The position numbers were made by a program, and so were the translations under genes. The notes under the pieces are model-generated. The model saw only the letters and a list, made by a program, of their open reading frames with translations. It did no database searches and was not told the DNA's origin. Source: Theristus sp. LFF4_11 (lineage: Eukaryota; Nematoda; Chromadorea; Monhysterida; Xyalidae). From it: DNA of 64,000 nt. Numbering within the stretch: the first letter of the stretch is position 1; each line of letters begins with the position of its first letter. Shown piece by piece: positions 39,097 to 48,734 of this stretch. The stretch covers positions 1-64,000 of the forward strand of contig JASANC010000926.1 in assembly GCA_030248135.1 (NCBI GenBank), given 5' to 3'.

Positions 39097-41650
39097 ATGC
39101 TCCTGTCGACGTTGGTTCTACCGATGCTCGTGAGCGACGCCACCAAGGAGTACTGCGACAACAAACTGTACGACTGCCATTCGAAGGTGCAAAAGTGTGA
39201 GTGCAAGAAGGACGAGTATTTCATGAAGCACAACTGTGCCAAGGCGTGCGGCTTCTGCGGCTACGAGAAACCAAAAGTCTACTGTCCCGACTACCGTACG
39301 TTGGTTGTCTGTTGATTTGAGTAAAACAATGGAAATTGTCAAATTTTATTTTTTATTGTTTTTCAGCGAAAAAGGGCAAATACGGCCATAACGATCACCG
39401 TAAGTTTTCGAAACCGATGTTTTCATAAAACCTTGACGCCTGTTGTTTCCATCAGTTTTTTAGCCGCCAGCTGTTATCAAAATTCTGTGCTGTATGTAAC
39501 TCGTCGTGTTGCTTGAAATCAAATCAGTTTGACTAATCAGTGCGTCCAAGTTTTGACAAAACATTGAACATTTCTAAAAATAAGTGTCACAGATGGCGGC
39601 TACGGCGACAACGACGACCACTACTACTACGACGACTACGGCTATCATGAGGACTACTACTACGATGATGGCTACCGAGGCGATCTGCAGCGCGCTAGTC
39701 AACCGGTGTGATCTCTCTATCTAAAGTTTTACTGGACTTTATCTTTCAATCACGTAAGTCAGTCAGTCAGTCAGTCAGTTTTATTCTGCAGTGCAACTTA
39801 GAGGGTAAGTGTTCACGCAAAGTTTCCAGCTGGTCGTTCCAGTGCCGGTGCTCTGCGAAGACAGCCGCGACAGTTCGATTCAGTGCGACGCGCTCGCGAA
39901 CATGTGCCTCTGTCAGGCAAGCGGGGCTCTGCTTGATTATTCACTCCTCAGAAAACATACTGCTTCAACCGTACCCAAAGCTGAACTTATAATAATTTTT
40001 GGTAACCTCTTCAACAAAACAAATACGCATTTGTGGCAGTGAACGCGCGTCTTCATGCGCGTTTACTTCAATTAACGAATGAAGTTATGTGACGCCTAAC
40101 TTTCTACGCGTTCACTGCAATTAACTCCTGTTTTACGCGCGTTTACTACAATTGACAACCGATGCGCGTTTATTAATAGACGCCCGACTTTATGCCCGTT
40201 GTTTACTACAATTAACGCTCGGCTTCATTCGCGCTTACTGCATTTACCACCCTTCATTAGCGCTTTTACTGCACAGCTAACAGTCGACTTGATGCGCATT
40301 TACTGCAGTGAACGCCCACCTTTATGCGCGTTTACTACAACTAACGCTATGTGCATTCACTGCAGGAGCGTCCGACTTTATGCACGTTTACTGCGATTAA
40401 TGCCCTTTTTATCCGCGTTTACTGCATTTAACGCCCGACGTTATGTACATTTACTGCAGTAAACGTCCGACTTTATGTGCGTTTACTGATATTAAAGTGC
40501 CCGACTATTGCAGCTAACGCCCGACTTCATGCTGCACCGATGCGCTCAAACGTGCGGCTTCTGCAGCGGCATACCGATAGTGTCGAACGTCAATTGCACT
40601 TTGTTACCAGCGGTGCGCCTCGGCGGTGACCTGCCGACGACGCTGAACAACTTGGCACTGAACCAGTTGCAGCCGTTGGCGCTGAACACTCACTCAAGTG
40701 TAGCGGCGCTGTTTGCTGGCAACGCTGTTGACAGTCCGTTCACGCAACTGAACGCGCTTCGACTGTCGCAGACGCCGACCACGGCGCTCGTTAGGTCTGT
40801 TGGGAAAGGCAAAGGAACTGTGCAAAGAACAGAAAGACAGCAACAAAACAATGGAACAAAACCGACAGCCAGAAACTGCGTCTTCTATCGAGTAGACATT
40901 TGGAACACACATCATCGGGCAGACAGATCCTGAGATTGCCGATCACACTTTGAGCGGACGGTTGCAGTTTTTGGTTTCGCCAACATCCCAGAATACCCAA
41001 ACTTTTATTTTTCGTTCAGCCGTTTCAGTGGTTTCGGTGCGTCTCCGATTGTGAGCGGCCGTGATCTGTTGACGGCACGTCTCGGCAGTCTGCCAATCGG
41101 TGGCGCTGTGACACGAAGACGGCAGCAGCTGCTGGCACGTGGTCAAGAGCTGGGCCAACTGCGCTCTGGCGCGCTGCGGGTGGCGCGAGAACGCGCTCGG
41201 GGTACGTCAGCAAATGTGGACAACGGAGGTTGCAGATGGTGAACGTTGGCTTACTCCAACGATCAGCGGAGGGAACGTTCACTTGGGCACATTTGCAATT
41301 TGCCAGCTCTCATTCGAACGTAAATGCTTAGTTGGCAAAAATTCAAGTGTCAGATCTAGATTTTCATCTTGTGCCGTGAATCTTTCTGCTACCAATTCAA
41401 AGAAGGGTAATCATTTCAATGTCCTATTGTTATTTGAGATCAACCGTAGCAATTAAATTGGAATCTGAACAATCATGTTTCACTGCCACGGTGGTGCCCG
41501 TGCGTTGCAGCACACCGCCTACGCCAGGGTGTCGGTTGCGTTGACCGTGGCGATCGTTGCACGGTGCACCTGCGGCGTGGCCGATGTCGCAGCCGACCAG
41601 TGCGCATGGCACGACTCTGCGCGAGAAGCTGTGCGTTGTGCCGCAAGTGA
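39097..41650 (+). CDS. Secreted protein with three ShKT domains and a Gly/Tyr/Asp-rich segment
   Basis: Exons 39097-39295, 39367-39399, 39593-39705, 39830-39916, 40514-40794, 41029-41201 and 41511-41650 give 341 residues with consistent phases. MLLSTLVLPMLVSDA is a short signal peptide. ShKT 1 is CDNKLYDC...KCEC...HNCAKACGFC. A 40-residue GY/DDY-rich stretch follows. ShKT 2 is split by an intron: CEDSRDSSIQC...MCLCQ then LTPDFMLHRCAQTCGFC; a linker follows, then ShKT 3, CVDRGDRC...RCRSRPVRMARLCARSCALC, ending two residues later. Intron 4 uses a GC donor in good context (CAG|GCAAGC), and its 3' half is a minisatellite built from the acceptor region. The start is the first ATG before a hydrophobic run. 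Confidence 0.85.
39751..39780 (+). repeat. Short (CAGT)n tract
   Basis: Six or so CAGT units in an intron of the ShKT gene. Confidence 0.8.
40035..40535 (+). repeat. Minisatellite of about 32 bp derived from an intron/exon boundary
   Basis: About thirteen diverged units with the core GTTTACTGCAATTAACGCCC followed by GACTTTATGCGC. The last unit is the real acceptor and exon start, TATTGCAG|CTAACGCCCGACTTCATG. At least three upstream units keep a CTGCAG acceptor (about 40305, 40364 and 40458), so the array offers decoy splice sites. The two whose next bases are in the exon frame begin with TGA or TAA. Confidence 0.85.
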
Positions 41651-42271
41651 GCCGGCAACACAACAACAATCGTGCATTCCTGCGGACACCGCACTTTCTG
41701 AAAGCGTTGCGCAATTTTGCTTATTGCGTTTGTGTTTTTCGTCTGCGATTTTTGTCAGAGTTTCATGCGAAAAATTGCTCCACAACGTCTTCTCAGTGCC
41801 GCTGTGGTGCAGCCTCACTCGTTTTGTATCTTAGTATTTGTACACCAAACATGTTTCCAACAGCGTTAGATTGTTGTTCAATCAAAGTTTCATGTTTTGT
41901 CGCGAATGGTTTTTGAGTTTGGCTATAATTGTCAAACAGATGAAAGTTCGCTAATTTATTCAACATCTGTGTTCATTGATTTTTGTCTGTTCTGCAAAGT
42001 CGGTTTTCTTGAACGCATTTGGTCTGTTCGAATAGAAATTATGAATTATTAATTTTCGCTGCTGCGAGACAGGATATTGATTGTGCCTTTGTTTGTGGTG
42101 ACTAACCATAAAACCTAAAAAATTGAGACATTTGTGGGACAAAAAAGAAAAACCGTCGTCACATTTGGTGGCAACTCTAAATAAAAACACATTTGCAAAA
42201 AAGAACCACAAAAACTGTAATCACAGACAAAGTTCTTTGGTGCAAACTTTACAAAAACGCATGTACCAGCC
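41651..42271. other. Spacer between the ShKT gene and the channel gene
   Basis: AT-rich sequence of 620 bases. Another frame across the last ShKT exon stays open to 41834 but breaks the cysteine pattern, so it was not used. No promoter element was identified. Confidence 0.4.
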
Positions 42272-44586
42272 ATGACAGATTGCGAGTGGTTAGCAGACCG
42301 CACAACTTTCATTTGGTTGTTTTGCTGCCGATTAATAACGATATTTATGGTGCACCCTGTACACGGAATAAGCAACTCTGCCGCGATACAGCAACTACGA
42401 CGGGAGCTCTTTCAAAACTACCAAGCGGATGTCTGTCAATCACAGATCACCGTTTCAATACACCCAAAATTGTACAGTATCATTGACGTGGTCAGTTGTT
42501 TTTGAATTATTTGGTTAGATTAAACAGAGCTCTCTCAAAAACGGTCCATTGGATAGCATGTTTTCAGGACGAATCAGAGGAAACCGTGACGTTGATCTAC
42601 TGGCTCAACATGGTATCCCACGAAATGCCAGCATAGAAATAAACAAACCATTCAATTGCTGCTTCTTCTCATTTGAATGAACACCAAAACTCAAAAATAT
42701 CAAAAAGTTTTGTTCTGACCTCTCCGTTTTCAGGCTTGGGTAGACGACCAACTGAAATGGGACCGCTCAAAGTACAACAACTTGAGCGAACTCTTTGTCG
42801 CGACCTCATTGATTTGGCTGCCGGACTTGACAAGCTTTGAACTGTACGTGGCAACTGAAAACGCATAAAATGCTGCAACAATAAAAGTTTCCACGTTTTG
42901 TCTGTGTCGTGTGTTTTACAGATTGGAGAGTGAACGATCGTCACTGATGCCGCAGTACGTCGAAATTCACGATAACGGACAGGTGCACTATTCAAGGTAA
43001 ATCAGGGACAACCAATGCTGTTGAAAAGTTTCTTTGAACACATTATTTATTGTATTTGTCTTTATTCTTTTAAAAATTGCACTATTTTCGCAGCATTACA
43101 ATTTCAATGTGCAATGTACATATAAATACACATGCGCAGCTCACATAAACTTCTTTTTAGCAACATCAAAATAACGATTCACTGCTCTCTGAGCGTGCAC
43201 GCATTCCCATACGACCATCAGAACTGTTCGCTCTCGTTCACCAGTTGGGCGTTGTCCAGCACGCACATCATTCTGAAGCCGGCAAACATCACGCACGGCG
43301 ATTTAGAGAACTACAAGGAAAATACCGGTCCGGTGCAATGAAAAAAACGGCTAAATTTCACCTTAAAATGCTACTTTTTGAGCGGAACTCAAAACTTTCA
43401 GAATGGCAAATGCACTCGTTCAAAGTCGAGCAAAAGATCCAAACCTACAGCGGCATTCCGTATTACGAGTTGTGGTACTATATTCATTTTTCACGAAAGC
43501 CCGCTTATTATCTGCTGACGTTGGCGTTTCCATCGTTGTTGATAGGCTTGATCACCGTTATTGGTTGGTGATTTGCCGGGGGAAGGGGTGGGAGATAGCT
43601 ACCGTGGCGCATTAGTACGTGGCGCAAAGGAATGGTGACCTCTTGATCCGGACGCAAGCGACTGGTCACATTCATAAATTTGAACGGTTGAATGGCTGAA
43701 CGCAGAACACTACAAATTTTGTGGTTCAATTTCTTCAATTTCATTTTTTTGCGATTCAATTACTTTATGACTTGTTATTGTAAGTTCTGTATAGGTTTGT
43801 TCTCGCCTGGCTCTGCCGAACAAGAACGAATCGAGAAGATCACGCTGGGCATGACTGGCCTGCTGACGATTGCTGTCATCCTGATGATGGTGTCCGACAG
43901 CATGCCGAAAGATGCATCGAATTTCCCGTTGCTGGGTAAAAAAAAACCATTGCTAAATCTTTTTCATTTTGTGAATTTTCACGCAGATCTTCTGTGTCAT
44001 CAGGCGATTTCATCTTGGCGCAAATGGTGGTAATCTCACTCGCAATGGCACTGGCCACTGGTATGCTGCATTTGCACGGTCAGGCGGCATTTGGCCGCGA
44101 CGTACCCGGGTGGCTGATGAAGGCGACTTGTCTCGCGAAGCGGTTTGATCGTCAAAATCAAACTATTCAGGTTACATCAAACATTGTCAGTCAATCAGTT
44201 TATACAAATTCCACTCGCAATCAGCCGAAATCTAAATCCATATGGTGCCTGGTTCATGCTGCAGGAAGATGGATTCGTTCGGCTCAGTCCGCCGTCGGAC
44301 AGCGAAAGTCACAGCAAATCAAAACCGGTAACTTTCACATTTTGTTTGAATGATGTTGAAAATTGTAAAAACTACACAACTTTTTTTTAACATACAGCAT
44401 CTGACGCAGTTAATGTTCGAAATAGTGGTCCACCTGAAACTGTTAAAAACGCACATTCACGAGTATCAAATCGGTGAACTCGTGAAAGAACGCTGGATGC
44501 GCGTTTGTTATCGTCTCGACTTTGGGTTCATGATCATATTTTTGCTCGTTCAGTTTGTTATTGCCGCAGTGCATTTTGTGTTCTGA
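42272..44586 (+). CDS. Cys-loop ligand-gated cation channel subunit (nAChR-like, non-alpha)
   Basis: Ten exons: 42272-42490, 42568-42612, 42734-42843, 42922-42996, 43161-43327, 43402-43563, 43795-43935, 44004-44170, 44274-44327, 44398-44586; all phases agree, 442 residues. A hydrophobic N-terminal signal is followed by a full ligand-binding domain: VTLIYWLNMAWVDDQLKW, IWLPDLTSFEL, and a canonical 13-residue Cys-loop CSLSVHAFPYDHQNC. TM1 follows HFSRKPAYYLLTLAFPSLL. TM2 follows EKITLGMTGLLTIAVILMMV; the EK before TM2 is the cation-channel signature. TM3 and a C-terminal TM4 (FMIIFLLVQFVIAAVHFVF) complete it. Loop C (EQKIQTYSGIPYYEL) lacks the vicinal Cys pair of alpha subunits, so it is probably a non-alpha or a nematode-specific LGC-type subunit; the ligand cannot be told. 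Confidence 0.93.
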
Positions 44587-44785
44587 TGTTGTGTCGTCTG
44601 GGAACCTGAAAAGGAACATCTATTTTTGCGACAACCAGTCTGTCTGTTTTTTTTATTTTTTTAATCTTCAGGACAATAAATTTGTTTCATCTGCTAAAAT
44701 AAAATAGTTCAAAGTTTAGATTTCCTGTTATGAATGTTGAAATTTTGTTCCGATTATACAGTAGGTAAGGCAAAAACATAAAATA

Positions 44786-44900
44786 TGAAAAAAGCTAAGA
44801 GGCTAAAAGTTTAAGGGCTAAGAGGCTAAGAGGCTGAGAGGTTAACAGGCTAACAGGCTAACAGGCTAACAAGCTAAGACTCCGGAACTACGGAACCACG
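44786..44900 (+). repeat. 10-bp direct repeats (GGCTAACA/GGCTAAGA type)
   Basis: Nine or so units of AGGCTAACA or AGGCTAAGA, followed by a pair of CGGAACTACGGA repeats, just before the larger 8-bp array. Confidence 0.75.
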
Positions 44901-44919
44901 ACACTTCGGAACTACGGAG

Positions 44920-45300
44920 TTTGGCAGTTTGCCAGTTTGCTAGTTTCGCAGTTTGGCAGTTTGGCAGTTTGCCAGCTTGCCAGTTTGCCAGTTTGCCAGA
45001 TGGCCAGATTGCCAGTTTACGATTTTAGCAGTTTTCCAGTTTGTCAGTTTGTCAGTTTGCCAGTTTGCCAGTTTGCCAGTTTGCCAGATTGCCAGATTGC
45101 CAGGTTGCTAATTTGCCAATCTGCCAATCTGCCAGTTTGCCAGTTTGCCAGTTTGCCAGTTTGCCAGTTTGTCAGTTTGTCAGTTTGCCAATTGGCCAGA
45201 TTGCCAGTTGGCCAGTTTGCAGGTTTGCCAGTTTGCCAGTTTGCTAGTTTGCCAGTTTGACGGTTTGCTAGTTTGCCAGTTTGCCAGTTTGCCACTCTGT
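44920..45300 (+). repeat. 8-bp minisatellite (TTTGCCAG)n
   Basis: About 380 bases of TTTGCCAG with common variants TTTGTCAG, ATTGCCAG and TTTGCTAG. The period of 8 keeps several frames open on both strands (for example Leu-Pro-Val-Cys-Gln-Phe-Ala-Ser repeats), which explains long spurious open frames here. It lies between the 3' ends of the channel gene and the first astacin gene, which converge. Confidence 0.92.
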
Positions 45301-45542
45301 TGATCTTCTTGGTCTACATTGTAGCTTCTGGCCATGATCATAAATGCACAAAACAAAATATTGCAGCTTCTTCCTTGGCATCTATTAGGTATATTAAAAA
45401 TGCAATTACCGGTGTTACAAAGCAAAAAACATGCATGAGTAAGACTCGACTTTTCTGAAAGTTTATGGTGTCCATGGCCTAGAATTATTTTTCAGCGTTT
45501 TCAAACCATAATCACAAAACATAAACAACAATGTATCTATCC

Positions 45543-47986
45543 TTAGTTGCAAGCGTTGCACGTTTTCGGACACTGCTGTCGCATCCAGCGGTTCCAGTGT
45601 GTGCCCACTTGATTGTTGCACCAATAAAGCGCCGCTGCTGTGTGACAGAAACGATAAATGTCCTCGCAAGCGTTGTGTTCGGCTTCGGCAAACTGCAGTA
45701 GATCGCCATGCCAGTGGTGACGACCTTCGGGATGGTGATTGCCTGAACGTATGTGGTTCAGAAAGGTGTACTATAGTTTGTATTTTTTACAGTTTTTTGG
45801 CCAATCGGAATAATGAAAATGATGAGGCAACACACGCAGCAGAATATTGAACAGCAGAACAGAACAAATATTGCTTTATTTTAAAAAATGCATTAAAAAG
45901 GTCAGACTACTCAATTTTGAAAATCGAACCCGATCGCATAACACGTACCTCTGTGACCGAATGGTCTGAATCGGTTGTTGTTCAATCCGCTATTATTGTT
46001 ATTATTATTATTACTGTTGTTGCTGTTATTATCCGGTGCTCCAAACGAGGACGGTCTCCTTCGATCGGAGCAGTACAATCGGTTCACCTTTTCCACATCT
46101 CTTAGGCTCATGCCGATTCGTTGACCAATCCTGGCTATCGGTTGCTTCGGTACAATCGTGATCGAATTGCTTGTCTTGCCGAACGCTGTCGCGCTGTAGT
46201 GCATGATGCTGAAACGAGAGTGAATCGTAGTTTGAGGAGGCTTATTGATTTCAGACACAGCTTGTTTCGTCGGTCAATTATCCAGCCCCCGTCACATCTC
46301 ACCTCTCGTAGTCATACGGCACACCGAGATGCGTAATTTCGCTAAGATCGTACTTTTCGAAATTGGTGCTCGTGCCGGGCTAAACTTATTTTTGAACCGT
46401 TTTTTTTACAATTTTTTACAATATCGATCTTTTAACAACATCAGAATAATGATCACGCCACTTTTTAATTGAGTAATCATGAAAAGTACCCGGATATTGT
46501 CCCATCGAATTGTCACAAAATCGTCGCGGTCGGCGCGCGACTGCTCGTGAAAGAATCCAAGCGCGTGCAACAATTCGTGTACAGCTGTGCCCTGAATTGA
46601 AATGTTGGAAGAACTGAAAACAACAATTTATTTTTCAAGCATTTTATCTTATCCGTTTCAACGTTTTTATTGGTTTTTGTTAGTTTACCATGGACAGCAA
46701 ACACCATGATCCAAGAATCACGGCCTGTTGTCCACCTCCACTGTAAAACTGACGACCAACAGCCGCTGCACATTCGCTTGCTTCGGCTGGCCAGATGCTG
46801 AAAGTGTGAAAAGGTGGACAAAGAGTTTTTCACGGTTCTTTGTTTAAATTTCCTCAAATTGTTTTTCTGGTTTTTGCTTGTTCAAAATCACCTGATGTAA
46901 TGATTGTGCACCCCTCTTTTGTAGGGCACAAAACGAACGCAAGTGTTCTGCTCGATGTGACGCATCGCGAGCGCGATCACGGCACGCTGGCGCGATTTGT
47001 AGTAGCTGCTGAGCTCGTATGGAATCTGCAAACAGCTTTTTTTTGGGTGCGGTCAGTTTCTAAATTGTTCTTCGTCTGCAATACTGTGGCACATTTTTTT
47101 CGGGTTTACTGTCGACATTGTGGGTCTCATTTCTTACCACGCCGTGCGGCCACTTGTACCGCGAATCGCGTTGAGCAGCATGTTGAATTTCGGTTGGTAT
47201 GTGCGCTGAGTCGTAAGCTGCTCTGAAATGACCGGTCGACAATTCACTCGAAGCGATGAAGTCGATCAGTTTCTTTCGATCGTGACTGATTTCGTCAACT
47301 TTTTCTCGTGTCATGCCAATCATATCGCCTGTGAAGTTTTGTTTGTATTAATTTTGATTACAAAAAATGCAGTCCAGTGGGCGTTCTTCAGTTAATTTCA
47401 TTTTATAAACATATAAAAACAGTCTCTTTAAGCCGCGAGCCTTCAAAATGATTGTTCGCCGTTTCATAGAAGGACGCTCGCGATGAAAGTCCGCTCTGCT
47501 GGTAGTATCCAGTTCGTTCGAACGCTTCAGCTAGTCGCATATCGTGTTCGTCCAGTGGTTTGCCCTGAGTTGATCTTTTATTTTGGTCCCGCAACTCAAT
47601 GCGCCCATAGGCAGGTAAACAGTTGCATGCAGGGCGCGGGAATTCAAAATTGGTAAAGTGATGCGAGTCCCCTGGGTCGAGTTACTTAAGCGTCTTTGAA
47701 TTGCCACATAAAGATTGAAACTAGTTTTCTTTTCACGTCTGCACACGCATTCAGTCGCAGAACTTAAAAAATTGATGTTACTTACGTCACCGATGTCGTG
47801 CGGACACTGTGGCGTCGACGGACAGTAACTGCCATCAAACCAGCCATGGCACTGCGCCACACTCAATCTCCTCACGCAAGCACAAAATTCTTTGCAGGTT
47901 TTTCCAATCAGTTGCTCCGTTTTTATTAAGGTAAAGTAGAATAAGCATAGATGAACAATGTGGTGATGTATGCTTGACATTCTCAT
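45543..47986 (-). CDS. Astacin metalloprotease with C-terminal ShKT domain, copy 1
   Basis: Nine exons: 47986-47786, 47564-47441, 47328-47138, 47025-46892, 46797-46689, 46591-46490, 46379-46303, 46208-45949, 45742-45543; phases agree, 465 residues. Order: signal peptide; Cys-rich N-terminal module (CKEFCACVR...[17 protein letters not shown]); propeptide; astacin domain starting IPYELSSYY, zinc site [19 protein letters not shown], Met-turn [11 protein letters not shown]; an Asn-rich linker; and a ShKT-like tail CEDIYRFC...ALYWC...[10 protein letters not shown]. All zinc ligands (three His) and the catalytic Glu are present; the Met-turn Met and Tyr are too. The architecture matches nematode NAS proteases with a ShKT tail. 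Exon borders and phases are the same as in copy 2 at 48735-51442, so the pair is a tandem duplication. Intron 2 needs a GC donor. Confidence 0.93.
47577..47780. repeat. Dispersed repeat R1, copy 4 (fills intron 1 of astacin copy 1)
   Basis: Starts TTTTGGTCCCGCAACTCAAT and ends near TTCAGTCGCAGAACTT. It occupies almost the whole 221-base intron 47565-47785. The equivalent intron of astacin copy 2 is 106 bases and has no such repeat. Confidence 0.75.
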
Positions 47987-48734
47987 AAAAGTTTTTCAGT
48001 TAAAGAACCATTTAATCAGTTACATGTATGTCTTTGTCTGAAGTGGTGTATCTTTACTGAGTGTGAATTTGTTTTCATGTTTTTGTTGAATCAACAATGT
48101 ATTTTTCTTTCACCATTGAAACAGCGCAGCAATTTGAGATTAGACGGCGCGATAAAAGGTTAATATCGGGTTGTAAAACAAACGCTGTCACTATTTATTT
48201 ACTTTCTAAATTTCTAATTTATTTATCTCTGTGTAGCAGGGACCGATGTTTGAAGATGACCTTCCGGAGAATTTCACTTTTACATAGATAATTTATAGTT
48301 ACATGGGTACATGTGCTTTTCAAGTTTTTAACTTTAGTCCAATTGTTTTGCTGCACACCATTATTACGTATGTGGTTTTCTTTGGTGTTAGCATTTTTGA
48401 CAATCACACTTCGTCACACGTGCATTTTTGCGGATCTCAAATGTGTTTTCATTGAACGTTCATTCAATCAATATCATTCTTTAAGTTTTCTTTAAAAAAG
48501 CTTTCATTATTGTGGCTGACGGACGACTGAAAAATTAGATGAAACAAAGATCTGTACATATGACACAAATTTGTACAACAAAATTGCACAAAAACTAAAA
48601 ATTGCACGCAAAGTAGCAGAGCGTCGACACATGTACGTTTATATTATGCCTGATTCAAATGGTTTAAGCTCTCAGTCACTGAAAATAATGTTCAACTTTG
48701 ACGTATTCCGGGAAACCACAGGAGACGACTTTCC
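47987..48734. other. Spacer between the two astacin genes
   Basis: 750 AT-rich bases holding the promoter of copy 1 and the 3' end of copy 2. No open frame or repeat of note. Confidence 0.45.

Noticed and set aside
41475..41834. 119-codon frame overlapping the last ShKT exon
   Set aside because: The other frame, joined in phase from 41201, gives a complete six-Cys ShKT domain and a stop at 41650.
44171..44198. 28-base intron option in the channel gene (acceptor at 44198)
   Set aside because: Too short for a normal intron; the acceptor at 44273 keeps the same phase with a 103-base intron.
44937..45425. Long Cys/Gln-rich frames on both strands
   Set aside because: Artefact of the 8-bp minisatellite.
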